A stretch of DNA of 64,000 nt from Cavia porcellus (lineage: Eukaryota > Chordata > Mammalia > Rodentia > Caviidae): positions 124,001-188,000 of the forward strand of contig NW_026947632.1 of assembly GCF_034190915.1 (NCBI RefSeq), in the 5' to 3' direction. The notes beneath the pieces are model-generated. The model ran no database searches. It saw only the letters and a program-made list of their open reading frames with translations, and was not told where the DNA came from. Positions within the stretch are counted from its first letter, which is position 1; every line of letters begins with the position of its first letter. The position numbers and the translations under genes were made by a program. Of this stretch, positions 41,531 through 56,488 are shown piece by piece.

Positions 41531-43790
41531 TTCTTCAGAAACCTATCCTACATTGCCACTGCATGTTTCCCGACCTCCGCATGCTGACCACCCCGTGGCG
41601 CTTATCTCCATCCTACATTGCCCCTCACTCCCTATCCTAATTCAGGAAATCCGATTCACACCACCCCGTGATGTTTTTATAACTCCTACTAGTGAATGGC
41701 CTGTTAGAAACCCTTACAATGCCCTCCACCCCACGATGTTTTTCAGAAACCTTTCCTACATTGCCACTGCATGTTTCCTGACCTCCACATGCTGAGCACT
41801 CCGTGGCGTTTTTCTGCATCCTTCATTGCCACTCACTGCCTATACTAATTCAGGCCCTCCAATACACACCACTCCGTGATGTTTTTCTCAATCCTACTAG
41901 TGAATCGCCTGTTAGAAAGCCTTACAATGCGTACCACCCCGCGATGTTTTTCAAAAAACTATCCTCCATTGCCACTGAATGTTTCCTGACCTCCCCATGC
42001 TGAGCACTCCGTGGCGCTTTTCTCCATCCTACATTGCCACTCACTGCCGATCCTAATTCAGGCTCCCCGATTCACACCACCCCGTGATGTTTTTCTCACT
42101 CCTACTAGTGAATGGCCTGTTTGAAACCCTTACAATGCGCATAACCCTGCGATGTTTTTCAGAAACCTATCCTACATTGCCACAGCGTGTCCTGACCTCT
42201 CCATGCTGACCATCGCGTGGCGCTTTTCTTCATCCTACATTGCCACTCACTGGCTATCCTAATTCAGGCTCCCCGATTCACACCACCCCTGATGTTTTTC
42301 TCACTCCTAATAGTGAATGGCCTGTTAGAAACCCTTACAATGTGCACCACCCTGAGATTTTTTTTTCAGAAACCTGTCCTACATTGCCACTGCATGTTTC
42401 CTGACCTCCCCATGCTGACCACCCCGTCGAACATTTCTCCATCCTACATTGCCACTCACTGCCTATCCTAATTCAGTCTCCCCGATTCACACCACCCCGT
42501 GATGTTTTTCTCACTCCTCCTAGTGAATGGCCTGTTAGAAACCCTTACAATGTGCACCAAACCGTGATTTTTTTTCAGAAACCTATCCTACATTGCCACT
42601 GCATGTTTCCTGACCTCGCCATGCTGACCACCCCGTCGAACATTTCTCCATCCTACATTGCCACTCACTGCCTATCCTAATTCAGGCTCCCCGATTCAAA
42701 CCACCCCGTGATGTTTTTCTCACTCCTCCTAGTGAATGGCCTGTCAGAAACCCTTACAATGCGCACCACCCCGCGATGTTTTGCAGAAACATATCCTACA
42801 TTGCAACTGCATATTTCCTGACCTACACATGCTGACCACCCAGCGGCGCTTTTCTCCATCCTACATTGCCACTCACTGCCTATCTTAATTCAGACTCCCC
42901 GATTCACACCACCCCATGATGTTTTTCTCACTCCTACTAGAGAATGGCCTGTTCGAAACCCTTACAATGTCCACCACCCCGCGATTATTTTTCAGAAACC
43001 TATCCTATATTGCCACTGCATATTTCCTGACCTCCACATGCTGACCACCCAGCGGCGCTTTTCTCCATCCTACATTGCCACTCACTGCCTATCTTAATTC
43101 AGACTCCCCGATTCACACCACCCCATGATGTTTTTCTCACTCCTACTAGAGAATGGCCTGTTCGAAACCCTTACAATGTCCACCACCCCGCGATTATTTT
43201 TCAGAAACCTATCCTACATTGCCACTGCATATTTCCTGACCTCCACATGCTGACCACCCGGTGGCGCTTTTCTCCATCCTACATTGCACGCACTGCCTAT
43301 CCTAATTCACGCCCAGCGATTCACACCACCCCGTGATGTTTTTCTCACTCCTACTAGTGAATGGCCTGTTACAAAACCTTGCAGTGCGCACCACACCGCG
43401 ATGTTTTTCAGAAACCTATCCTACATTGCCACTACATGTTTCCTGAACTCCCATTTCTAAATACCCCTTGGCGCTTTTCTCCATCCTACATTGCCACTAA
43501 CTGCCTATCCTACTTCAGGCCCTCCGATTAACACCAACCCATGATGTTTTTCTCACCCCTACGAGTGAAAGGCGTGTTAGAAACCCTTACAATGCGCACC
43601 ACCCTGCGATGTTTTTCAGAAACCTATCCTACATGGCCACTGCAAGTTTCCTGATCTCCACATACTGTGCACTCCATGTCGCTTTTCTCCATCCTACATT
43701 GCCACTCACTTCCTATCCTACTTCAGGCCCTCCGATTCACACCACCCCGTGATGACTTTCTCACTCCTACTAGTGAATGGCCTGTTAGAA
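41531..43790 (+). repeat. Duplicated segment, copy 2 (partner 34895-36945)
   Basis: Same monomer order as 34895-36945 with a tandem single-monomer duplication inside (42835-43252). At about 43.79-43.81 kb it changes to the CTCTCACAGTGCG family and then into the large second copy of 7985 onward. Confidence 0.82.
42835..43252 (+). repeat. Tandem single-monomer duplication (209 bp x 2)
   Basis: 42835-43043 and 43044-43252 are nearly identical adjacent monomers. Both have CAGCGGCGCTTTTC, CTATCTTAATTCAGAC, GAGAATGGCCTGTTCG and GCGATTATTTTTCAG. The difference I see is CCTATATTG against CCTACATTG, plus a change near the joint. The related locus at 36.2-36.4 kb has one copy, so this is a young event. 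Confidence 0.88.
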
Positions 43791-46700
43791 ACTCTCACAG
43801 TGCGCACCACACCGCGATGTTTTTCAGAAACCTATCCTACATTGCCACTGCATGTTTCCTAACCTCCCCATGCTAAATAATCCTTGGCGCTTTTCTCCAT
43901 CCTACATTGCCACTCACTGCCTATTCTACTTCAGGACCTCCTATTCACACCAAACCGTGATGTTTTTCTCAGTCCTACTAGGGAATGGCCTGTTAGAAAC
44001 TCTCACAGTGCGCACCACACCGTGATGTTTTTCAGAAACCTATCCTACATTGCCACTGAATGTTTCCTGACCTCCCCATGCTGACCACCCCGTGGCACTT
44101 TTCTCCATCCTACATTGCCACTCACTGCCTAGTCTAATTCAGGCCCTCCGATTCACAGCACCCCGTGATGTTTTTCTCACTCCGACTACTGAAAGGCGAG
44201 TTAGAAACCCTTACAATGCACACCACCCCGCGATGTTTTTCAGAAACCTATCCTCCATTGCCACTGCAGGTTTCCTGACCTCCCCATGCTGACCACCGCG
44301 TGGCGCATTTCTCCATCCTACATTGCCACTCACTGCCTATCCTAATTCAGGTCCTCCTATTCACACCAAACCGTGATGTTTTTCTCACTCCTACTAGGAA
44401 ATGGCCTGTTAGAAACTCTCACAGTGCGCACCACACCGCGATGTTTTTCAGAAACCTATCCTACATTGCCACTGCATGTTTCCTGACCTCTCCATGCTGA
44501 CCACCCTCTGGCGCTTTTCTCCATCCTGCACTGACACTCATGAATATCCTAATTCAGACCCTCCGATTCACACAACCCCATGATGTGTTTCTCACTTCTA
44601 CTAGTGAATGGCCTGTTAGAAACACTTACAATGCGCAACACCCCGCGATGTTTTTCAGAAATCTATCCTACGTTGCCACTGCATGTTTCCAGACCTCCCC
44701 ATGCTGACAACCCCGTGGCGCTTTTCTGCATCCTACATTGACACTCACTGCCTATCCTAATTCAGGTCCTCCTATTCACACCAAACCGTGATGTTTTTCT
44801 CACTCCTACTAGGGAATGGCCTGTTAGAAACTCTCACAGTGCGCACCACAACGCGATGTTTTTCAGAAACCTATCCTACATTGCCACTGCATGTTTCCTG
44901 ACCTCCCCATGCTGACCACCCCGTGGCCCTTTTGTCCATCCTACATTGCCACTCACTGCCTATCCTAATTCAGGTCCTCCGATTCACACCACCCCGTGAT
45001 GGTTTTCTCACCGCTACTAGTTAATGGCCTGTTAGAAATCCTTACAATGCGCACCACCCCGCGATGTTTTTCAGAGACCTATCCTAGATTGCCACTGCAT
45101 GTTTCCTCACCTCCCCATGCAGAGCACCCAGTGGTGCTTTTCTCCATCCTACATTGCCACTCACTGCCTATCCTTATTCAGGACCTCTGATTCACACCAC
45201 CCCGTGATGGTTTTCTCACTTCTATTAGTGAATGGCCTGTTAGAAATACTTACAATGCGCACCACCCCGAGATGTTTTTCAAAAACTTATCCTACATTGC
45301 CACTGAATGTTTCCTGACATCCCCATGCTGACCACCCCGTGGCACTTTTCTCCATACTACATTGCCACTCACTGGCTATCCTTAATTCAGGCCCTCTGAT
45401 TCACAGCACCCCGTGATGTTTTTCTCACTGCTACTAGTGAAAGGCCAGTTAGAAACCCTTACAATAGACACCACCCCACGATGTTTTTCAGAAACGTATC
45501 CTACATTGCCACTGCATGTTTCCTGACCTCCCCATTCTAAATACGCCTTGGCGTTTTTCTCCATCCTACATTGCCACTCACCTCCTATCCTACTTCAGGC
45601 CCTCCGATTCACACCACCCCGTGATTTTTTTCTCACTCCTACTAGTGAATGTCCTGTTAGAAACGCTTACAATGCACACCACCCTGCGATGTTTTTCAGA
45701 AACCTACCCTACATTGCCACTGCATGTTTCCTGACCTCCCCATTCTAAATACCCCTTGGCGTTTTTCTCGATCCTACATTGCCACTCACCTCCTATCCTA
45801 CTTCAGGCCCTCCGATTCACACCACCCCGTGATGTTTTTCTCACTCTTCCTAGTGAATGGACTGTTAGAAACCTTTACAAAGTGCACCACCCCGCGATTT
45901 TTTTGCAGAAACCTATCCTACGTTGCCACAGCATGTTTCCTGACCTCCCCATGCTGACCATCCCGTGGTGCTTTTCTCCATCCTACATTGCCACACACTG
46001 CCTATCCTAATTCAGGCCCTCAAATTCACACCACCCCGTGATGTTTTTCTCACGCCTACTAGTGAATGGCCTGTTACAAACCCTTGCAGTGCGCACCACA
46101 CCGCGATGTTTTTCAGAAACGTATCCTACATTGCCACTGCATGTTTCCTGACCTCCCCATTCTAAATACCCCTTGGCGTCTTTCTCCGTCCTACATTGCC
46201 ACTCACTGCCTATCCTACTTCAGGCCCTCCGATTCACACCACCCCGTGATGTTTTTCTCAATCCTACTAGTGAATGGCCTGTTAGAAACGCTTACAATGC
46301 ACAACACCCTGCGATGTATTTCAGAAATTTATCCTATATTGCCAGTGCATGTTTCGTGACCTCCCCATGCTGACCACATCGTGGCGCTTTTCTCCATCCA
46401 ACATTGCCTCTCACTGCCTATCCTAATTCAGGCCCTCCCATTCACAGTGCCCGTTATGTTTTTCTCACTCCTAGTAGTGAATGGCCTGTTAGAAACCCTT
46501 ACAATGCGCCCCAACCCGCAGTGTTTTTCAGAAACCTATCCTACATTGCCACTGCACGTTTCCTGACCTGCCCATGCTGACCACTGAGTGGCGCATTTCT
46601 CCATCCTACATTGCCACTCACTGCCTATCCTAATTCAGGCCCTCCGATTCACACCAAACCGTGATGTTTTTCTCACTCCTACTAAGGAATGGCCTGTTAG

Positions 46701-49700
46701 AAACTCTCACAGTGCGCACCACACTGCGATGATTTTCAGAAAGCTATCCTACATTGCCACTGCATATTTCCTGACCTCCACTTGCTGAGCACTCCGTGGC
46801 GCTTTTCTCCATACTACATTGCCACTCACTGCCTATCCTAATTCAGGCCCTCTGATTCACCCCACCCCTTGATGTTTTTCTTACTCCTACTAATGAAAGG
46901 CGAGTTAGAAACCCTTACAAAGCGCACCACCCCGCGATGTACTTCAGAAACCTATCCTACATTGCCACTGCATGTTTCCCGACCTCCCCATGCTGACCAC
47001 CCCTTGGCGCTTATCTCCATTCTACATTGCCACTCACTGCCTATCCTAATTCAGCAACTCCGAATCACACCACCCCGTGATGTTTTTATAACTCCTACTA
47101 GTGAAGGCCATGTTAGAAACACTTACAATGCCCTCCACACCGCGATGTTTTTCAGAAACCTATCCAACATTGCCACTGAATGTTTCATGACTTCCCCATG
47201 CTGACCACGCCGTGGCACTTTTCTCCATCCTACATTGCCACTCTCTGGCTATTCTAATTCAGGCCCTCCGATTCACAAGCACCCCGTGATGTTTTTCTCA
47301 ATCCTACTAGTGAAAGGCCAGTTAGAAACCCTTACAATACACACCACCCCACGATGTTTTTAAGAAACGTATCCTACATTGCCACTGCATGTTTCCTGAC
47401 CTCCACATGCTGAGCACTCCGTGGCGTTTTTCTCCATCCTACATTGCCACTCACTGCCTATACTAATTCAGGCCCTCCGTTTCACACCACCCCGTGATGT
47501 TTTTCTCAATCCTACTAGTGAATGGCCTGTTAGAAAGCCTTACAATGCGTACCACCCCGCGATGTTTTTCAGAAAACTATCCTCCATTGCCACTGAATGT
47601 TTCCTGACCTCCCCATGCTGAGCACTCCGTGGCGTTTTTCTCCATCCTACATTGCCACTCACTGCCTATCCTAATTCAGGCTCCCCGATTCACACCACCC
47701 CGTGATGTTTTTCTCACTCCTACTACAAAATGGCCTGTTAGAAACCCTTACAATGCACAGCAACCCACAATGTTTTTCAGAAACCTATACTACATAGCCA
47801 CTGCATGTTTCCTGTCCTCCAATTGCTGACCACCCGGTGGCGCTTTTCTCCATCCTACATTGCCACTCATTGCCTATCCTAATTCAGGCCCTCCAATTCA
47901 CACCACCCCGTGATGTTTTTCTCACTCCTACTAGTGAATGGCCTGTTACAAACCCTTGCAATGCGCACCACACCGCGATGTTTTTCAAAAACCTATCCTA
48001 CATTGCCACTGCATGTTTCCTGACCTCCACATTCTATATACCCCTTGGCGTTTTTCTCCATCCTACATTGCCACTCACTGCCTATCCTAATTGAGGCCCT
48101 CCGATTCACACCACCCCGTGATGTTTTTCTCACTCCTACTAGTGAATGGCCTGTTAGAAACGCTTACAATACACACCACCCTGCAATGATTTTCAGAAAC
48201 AAATCCTATATTGCCACGGCATTTTTCGTGACCTCCCCATGCTGACAACCTCGTGGCGCTTTTCTCCATCCAACATTGCCTCTCACTGCATATCCTAATT
48301 CAGGCCCTCCCATTCACAGCACCCGCGATGTTTTTCTCACTCCTACTAGTAAATGGCCTGTTAGAAACCCTTACAATGCGCACCAACCCGCAGTGTTTTT
48401 CAGAAACCTATCCTACATTGCCACTGCACGTTTCCTGACCGGCCCATGCTGACCACCGAGTGGCGCATTTGTCCATCCTACATTGCCACTCACTGCCTAT
48501 CCTAATTCAGGCCCTCCGATTCACAGCACCCCGTGATGTTTTTCTCACTCCTACTAGTGAAAGGCCAGTTAGAAACCCTTACAATACACACCACCCCACG
48601 ATGTTTTTCAGAAACGTATCCTACATTGCCACTGCATGTTTCCTGACCTCCACATGCTGAGCACTCCGTGGCGTTTTTCTCCATCCTACATTGCCACTCA
48701 CTGCCTATACTAATTCAGGCCCTCCGATTCACACCACCCCGTGATGTTTTTCTCAATCCTACTAGTGAATGGCCTGTTAGAAAGCCTTACAATGTGTACC
48801 ACCCCGCGATGTTTTTCAAAAAACTATCCTCCATTGCCACTGAATGTTTCCTGACCTCCCCATGCTGAGCACTCCGTGTCACTTTTCTCCATCCTACATT
48901 GCCACTCACTGCCTATCCTAATTCGGGCTCCCTGATTCACACCACCCCGTGATGTTTTTCTCACTCCTACTACTGAATGGCCTGTTACAAACCCTTCCAA
49001 TGCGCACCACACCGCGATGTTTTTCAAAAACTTATTCTACATTGCCACTGCATGTTTCCTGACCTCCACATTCTATATACCCCTTGGCGTTTTTCTCCAT
49101 CCTACATTGCCACTCACTGCCTATCCTAATTCAGGCCCTCCGATTCACACCACCCCGTGATGTTTTTCTCACTCCTACTAGTGTATGGCCTGTTAGAAAC
49201 GCTTACAATGCACAGCACCCTGCGATGTTTTTCAGAAACTTATCCTATATTGCCACTGCATGTTTCGTGACCTCCCCATGCTGACAACCCCGTGGCGCTT
49301 TTCTCCATCCAACATTGGCTCTTACTGCCTATCCTAATTCAGGCCCTCCCATTCAAAGCACCCGTGATGTTTTTCTCACTCCTACTAGTGAATGGCCTTT
49401 TAGAAACCCTTACAATGTGCACCAAACCAAAGTGTTTTTCAGAAACCTATCCTACATTGCCACTGCACGTTTCCTGATCTGCCCAGGCTGACCACCGAGT
49501 GGCGCATTTCTCCATCCTACATTGCCACTCGCTGCCTATCCTAATTCAGGTCCTCTGATTCACACCAAACCATGATGTTTTTCTCACTCCTACTAGGGAA
49601 TGGCCTGTTAGAAACTCTCACAGTGCGCACCACACCTCGATGTTTTTCAGAAACCTATCCTACATTGAAACTGCACGTTTCCTGACCTGCCCATGCTGAC

Positions 49701-50539
49701 CACCGAGTGGCGCATTTCTCCATCCTACATTGCCACTCGCTGCCTATCCTAATTCAGGTCCTCTGATTCACACCAAACCATGATGTTTTTCTCACTCCTA
49801 CTAGTGAATGGCCTTTTAGAAACACTTACAATGCCCTCCACCCCGCGATGTTCTTCAGAAACCTATCCTACATTGCCACTGCATGTTTCACGACCTCCCC
49901 ATGCTGACCAACCCGTGGCGCTTATCTCCATTCTACATTGCCACTCACTCCCTATCCTAATACAGGAACTCCGATTCACACCACCCCGTGATGTTTTTAT
50001 AACTCCTACTAGTGAATGGCCTGTTAGAAACACTTACAATGCCCTCCACCCCACGATGTTTTTCAGAAACCTATCCAACATTGCCACTGAATGTTTCCTG
50101 ACCTCCCCATGCTGATCAGCCCGTGGCACTTTTCTCCATCCTACATTGCCACTCACTGGCTATCATTAATTCAGGCCCTCCGATTCACAGCACCCCGTGA
50201 TGTTTTTCTCACTCCTACTAGTGAAAGGCCAGTTAGAAACCCTTACAATGCACACCACCCCGCGATGTTTTTCAGAAAGCTTTCGTACATTGCCACTGCA
50301 TGTTTCCTGACCTCCACATGCTGAGCACTCCGTGGCGTTTTTCTGCATCCTACATTGCCACTCACTGCCTACACTAATTCAGGCCCTCCGATACACACCA
50401 CTCCGTGATGTTTTTCTCAATCCTACTAGTGAATCGCCTGTTAGAAGGACTTACAATGCATACCACCCCGTGATGTTTTTCAAAAAACTATCCTCCATTG
50501 CCACTGAATGTTTCCTGACCTCCCCATGCTGAGCACTCC

Positions 50540-50602
50540 GTGGTGCTTTTCTCCATCCTACATTGCCACTGCGTGTCCTGACCTCTCCATGCTAACCATC
50601 GC
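50540..50602 (+). repeat. 63-bp remnant monomer, second copy
   Basis: Same truncated C-to-B fusion as at 15130-15192, again 63 bp between successive GTGG starts. Its presence in both large copies shows the internal deletion happened before the large duplication. Confidence 0.88.
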
Positions 50603-53600
50603 GTGGCGCTTTTCTCCATCCTACATTGCCACTCACTGCCTATCCCAATTCAGGCTCCCCGATTCACACCACCCCTGATGTTTTTCTCACTCCTACTAGT
50701 GAATGGCCTGTTAGAAACCCTTACAATGTGCACCACCCCGAGATTTTTTTTTCAGAAACCTGTCCTACATTGCCACTGCATGTTTCCTGACCTCCCCATG
50801 CTGACCACCCCGTCGAACATTTCTCCATCCTACATTGCCACTCACTGCCTATCCTAATTCAGTCTCCCCGATTCACACCACCCCATGATGTTTTTCTCAC
50901 TCCTCCTAGTGAATGGCCTGTTAGAAACCATTACAATGTGCACCACACCGTGATTTTTTTTCAGAAACCTATCCTACATTGCCACTGCATGTTTCCTGAC
51001 CTCCCCATGCTGACCACCCCGTCGAACATTTCTCCATCCTACATTGCCACTCACTGCCTATCCTAATTCAGGCTCCCCGATTCACACCACCCCGTGATGT
51101 TTTTCTCACTCCTCCTAGTGAATGGCCTGTTAGAAACCCTTACAATGCGCACCACCCTGCGATGTTTTGCAGAAACATATCCTACATTGCAACTGCATAT
51201 TTCCTGACCTACACATGCTGACCACCCAGTGGCGCTTTTCTCCATCCTACATTGCCACTCACTGCCTATCTTAATTCAGGCTCCCCGATTCACACCACCC
51301 CATGATGTTTTTCTCACTCCTACTAGAGAATGGCCTGTTCGAAACCCTTACAATGTCCACCACCCCGCGATTATTTTTCAGAAACCTATCCTACATTGCC
51401 ACTGCATGTTTCCTGACCTCCACATGCTGACCACCCGGTGGCGCTTTTCTCCATCCTACATTGCCACTCACTGCCTATCCTAATTCATGCCCTCCGATTC
51501 ACACCACCCCGTGATGTTTTTCTCACTCCTACTAGTGAATGGCCTGCTACAAAACCTTGCAGTGCGCACCACACCGCGATGTTTTTCAGAAACCTATCCT
51601 ACATTGCCACTACATGTTTCCTGACCTCCCCTTTCTAAAAACCCCTTGGCGCTTTTCTCCATCCTACATTGCCACTAACCGCCTATGCTACTTCAGGCCC
51701 TCTGATTAACACCAACCTGTGATGTTTTGGTCACTCCTACTATTGAATGGCCTGTTAGAAACCCTTACAATGTCCACCACCACGCGATTTTTTTTCAGAA
51801 ACCTATCCTACATTGCCACTGCATATTTCCTGACCTCCCCATGCTAAATACCCCTTGGCGCTTTTCTCCATCCTACATTGCCAATCACTGCCTATCCTAC
51901 TTCAGACCCTCCGATTCACACCAACCCGTGATGTTTTTCTCACCCCTACGAGTGAAAGGCGTGTTAGAAACCCTTACAATGCGCACCACACTGCGATGTT
52001 TTTCAGAAACCTATCCTACATGGCCACTGCAAGTTTCCTGATCTCCACATACTGAGCACTCCGTGTCGCTTTTCTCCATCCTACATTGCCACTCACTGCC
52101 TATCCTACTTCAGGCCCTCCGATTCACACCACTCCGTGATGTTTTCCTCACTCCTACTAGTGAATGGCTAGTTAGAAACCCTTACAATGTGCACCACCCT
52201 GCGATGTTTTTCAGAAACCTATCCTACATTGCAACTGCATATTTCCGGACCTCCCCATGCTTAGCACCTCGTGGCGCTTTTCTCCGTCCGACATTGCCAC
52301 TCACAGCATATCTTAATTCAGGCTCCCCAATTCACACCACCCCGTGATGTTTTTCTCACTCCTAGTAGAGAATGGCCTGTTAGAAACCCTTACAATGTCC
52401 ACCACCCCGCGATTTTTTTTCAGAAACCTATCCTAAATTGCCACTGCATGTTTCCTGACCTCCCCATGCTGACCACCCCTTGGCACTTTTCTCCATCCTA
52501 CATTGCCACTCACTGCCTATCCTAATTCAGGCTTTCCGATTCACACCACCCCGTGATGTTTTTCTCACTCCTACTACTGAATGGGCTGTTAGAAACCCTT
52601 ACAATGTGCACCACCCCGCAATTATTTTCAGAAACCTATCCTACATTGCCACTGCATGTTTCCTGACCTCCCCATGCTGACCACCCGGTGGCGCTTTTCT
52701 CCATCCTACATTGCCACTCACTGCCTATCCTAATTCAGGCCCTCCGATACACACCTCCCCGTTATATTTTTCTCACTCCTACTAGTGAATGGCCTGTTAG
52801 AAACGCTTGCAGTGCGCACCACAAAGCGATGTTTTTCAGAAACCTAATCTACATTGCCACTGCGTGTTTCCTCACCTCCCCATTTTAAATACCCCTTGGC
52901 CCATTTCTCCATTCTACATTGGCACTCACTGCCTATCCTAATTCACGCCCTCCGATTCACACCACCCCGTGATGTTTTTCTCACTCCTACTAGTGAATGG
53001 CCAGTTAGAAACACTTACAATGTCCACCACCCCGCGATTTTTTTTCAGAATCCTATCCTACATTGCCACTGCATGTTTCCTGACCTCCACATGCTGACCA
53101 CCCTCTGGCACTTTTCTCCATCCTGCATTGCCACTCACTGAATATCCTAATTCAGACCCTCCGATTCACACCACCCCATGATGTGTTTCTCACTTCTACT
53201 AGTGAATGGCCTGTTAGAAACCCTTACAATGCGCAACACCCCGCGATGTTTTTCAGAAACCTATCCAACGTTGCCACTGCATGTTTCCTGACCTCCCCAT
53301 GCTGACCATCCCGTGGCGCTTTTCTCCATCCTACATTGACACTCACTGCCTATCCTAATTCAAGCCCTACAATTCACAACACACCGTGATGTTTTTCTCA
53401 CTCCTACTAGTGAATGGCCTGTTAGAAACCTTTAAAATGCGCACCACCCCGTGATGTCTTTCAGAAACCTAGCCTACAATGCCACTGCATGTTTCCTGAC
53501 CTCCCCATGCTGACCACCCCGTGGCGCTTTTTTCCATCCTACATTGACACTCCCTGCCTGTTCTAATTCACGCCCTCCGATTCACACCACCCCGTGATGT

Positions 53601-54822
53601 TTTTCTCACTCCTACTAGAGAATGGCCTGTTAGAAACCCTTACAATGTCCACCACCCCGCGATTTTTTTTCAAAAACCTATCCTACATTGCCACTGCATG
53701 TTTCCTGACCTCCCCATGCTGACCACAACGTGACACTTTTCTCCATCCTACATTGCCACTCACGGCCTATCCTAATTCAGGCCTTCCGATTCACACCACC
53801 CCGTGATGTTTTTCTCACTCCTACTAGTGAATGGCCTGTTAGAAACCCTTACAATGTGCACCACCCCGCGATTTTTTTTCAGAAACCTATTCTACATTGC
53901 CACTGCATGTTTCCTGACCTCCCCATGCTGACCACCCGGTGGCGCTTTTCTCCTTCCTACATTGCCACTCACTGTCTATTCTAATTCAGGCCCTCCGATT
54001 CGCACCACCCCGTTATATTTTTCTCACTCCTACTAGTGAATGGCCTGTTAGAAATACTTGCGGTGCGCACCACACCGCGATGTTTTTCAGAAACCTATCC
54101 TACATTGCCACTGCATGTTTCCTGACCTTCCCATTTTAAATACCCCTTGGCGCATTTCTCCATCCTACATTGCCAATCACTGCCTATCCTAATTCACGCC
54201 CTCTGATTCACAACACCCCGTGATGTTTTTCTCACTCCTACTAGTGAATGGCCTGTTAGAAACCCTTACAATGCGCACCACCGCGTGACGTTTTTCAGAA
54301 ACCTACTCTAAATTGCCACTGCCTGGTTCCTCACGTCCCCATGCTGACCACCCTGTGGCGCTTTTCTCCATCCTACATTGCCACTCACTGCCTATCCTAA
54401 TTCAGCCCTTCTGATTCACACCACTCCGTGATGTTTTTCTCACTCCTACTAGTGAGTGTCCTGTTAGAAACCCTTACAATGCACACCAAACCGCAATGTT
54501 TTTCAGAATCCTATCCTACATTGCCACTGCATGTTTCCTGACCTCCACTTTCTGACCACCCCGTGGCGCTTTTCTCCATCCTACATTGCCAATCATTGCC
54601 TATCCTAATTCAGGCTTTCCGACTCACACCACCCCTTGATGTTTTTCTCACTCCTATTAGTGAATGGCCTGTTACAAACCCTAACAATGGGCACCACCCC
54701 GCGATGTTTTTCAGAAACCTACCCTACATTGCCACTGCATGTTTCCTGACCTCCCCATGCTGACCACCCCGTGGCGCTTTTCTCCATCCTACATTTCCAC
54801 TCACTGCCTATCCTAATTCAGG

Positions 54823-56488
54823 CCCACCGATTCACACCATCCCGTGATGTTTTTCTCACTGCTACTAGTGAATGGCCTGTTAGAAACCCTTACAATCCGC
54901 ACAACCACGCGATGTTTTTCAGAAACCTATCCTACATTGACACTGCATGTTTTCTGACCTCCCCATGCTGACCACCTCGTGGCGCTTCTGTCCATCCTAC
55001 ATTGCCACTCACGACCTATACCAATTCAGGCTCTCCGATTCACACCTCCCCGTGATGTTTTTCTCACTCTTAGTAGTGAAAGGCCTGTTAGAAATCCTTA
55101 CATTGCGCACCACCCCGCAATGTTTTTCAGAAACCTATCCTACATTGCCACTGCATGTTTCCTGATCTCCCCATGCTGACCAACCCGTTGGGCTTTTCTC
55201 CATCCTACAGTGCCACTCACTGCCTATCCTAATTCAGGCCCTCCTATTCATACCACTCGGTGATGTTTTTCTCACTCCTATTTGTGAATGGCCTGTTAGA
55301 AACCCTTACAATGCGCACCACCCCACGATGTTTTTCAGAAACCAATCCTACTTTGCCACTGCATGTTTCCTTAACTCCCCATGATGACCACCCCCTGGCA
55401 CTTTTCTCCATCCTACATTGCCACTCACTGGCTATTCTAATTCAGGCCCTCCGATTCACAAGCACCCCATGATGTTTTTCTCACTCCTACTAGTGAAAGG
55501 CCAGTTAGAAACCCTTACAATACACACCACCCCACGATGTTTTTCAGAAACGTATCCTACATTGCCACTGCATGTTTCCTGACCTCCACATGCTGAGCAC
55601 TCCGTGGCGTTTTTCTCCATCCTACATTGCCACTCACTGCCTATCCTAATTCAGGCCCACCGATTCACACCATCCCGTGATGTTTTTCTCACTGCTACTA
55701 GTGAATGGCCTGTTAGAAACCCTTACAATCCGCACAACCACGCGATGTTTTTCAGAAACCTATCCTACATTGACACTGCATGTTTTCTGACCTCCCCATG
55801 CTGACCACCTCGTGGCGCTTCTGTCCATCCTACATTGCCACTCACGACCTATACCAATTCAGGCTCTCCGATTCACACCTCCCCGTGATGTTTTTCTCAC
55901 TCTTAGTAGTGAAAGGCCTGTTAGAAATCCTTACATTGCGCACCATCCCGCAATGTTTTTCAGAAACCTATCCTACATTGCCACTGCATGTTTCCTGATC
56001 TCCCCATGCTGACCAACCCGTTGGGCTTTTCTCCATCCTACAGTGCCACTCACTGCCTATCCTAATTCAGGCCCTCCTATTCATACCACTCGGTGATGTT
56101 TTTCTCACTCCTATTTGTGAATGGCCTGTTAGAAACCCTTACAATGCGCACCACCCCACGATGTTTTTCAGAAACCAATCCTACTTTGCCACTGCATGTT
56201 TCCTTAACTCCCCATGATGACCACCCCCTGGCACTTTTCTCCATCCTACATTGCCACTCACTGGCTATTCTAATTCAGGCCCTCCGATTCACAAGCACCC
56301 CATGATGTTTTTCTCACTCCTACTAGTGAAAGGCCAGTTAGAAACCCTTACAATACACACCACCCCACGATGTTTTTCAGAAACGTATCCTACATTGCCA
56401 CTGCATGTTTCCTGACCTCCACATGCTGAGCACTCCGTGGCGTTTTTCTCCATCCTACATTGCCACTCACTGCCTATCCTAATTCAGG
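54823..56488 (+). repeat. 833-bp (four-monomer) tandem duplication, private to copy 2
   Basis: 54823-55655 is followed by 55656-56488, joined in the shared AATTCAGG before CCCACCGATTCAC. I see one clear substitution between halves (CACCACCCCGCAATG against CACCATCCCGCAATG). Copy 1 (19413-20245) has a single version, so this arose after the large duplication. Both halves carry GCGCTTCTGTCC where copy 1 has GCGCTTCTCTCC at 19572-19583, which places that substitution before the tandem event. Confidence 0.9.

Noticed and set aside
7985..43812. A 35.8-kb tandem higher-order unit
   Set aside because: Any two direct copies define such a distance. Only about 17 kb of the supposed unit is seen repeated before the sequence switches at 61110, so a complete 35.8-kb tandem repeat is not demonstrated in this window.
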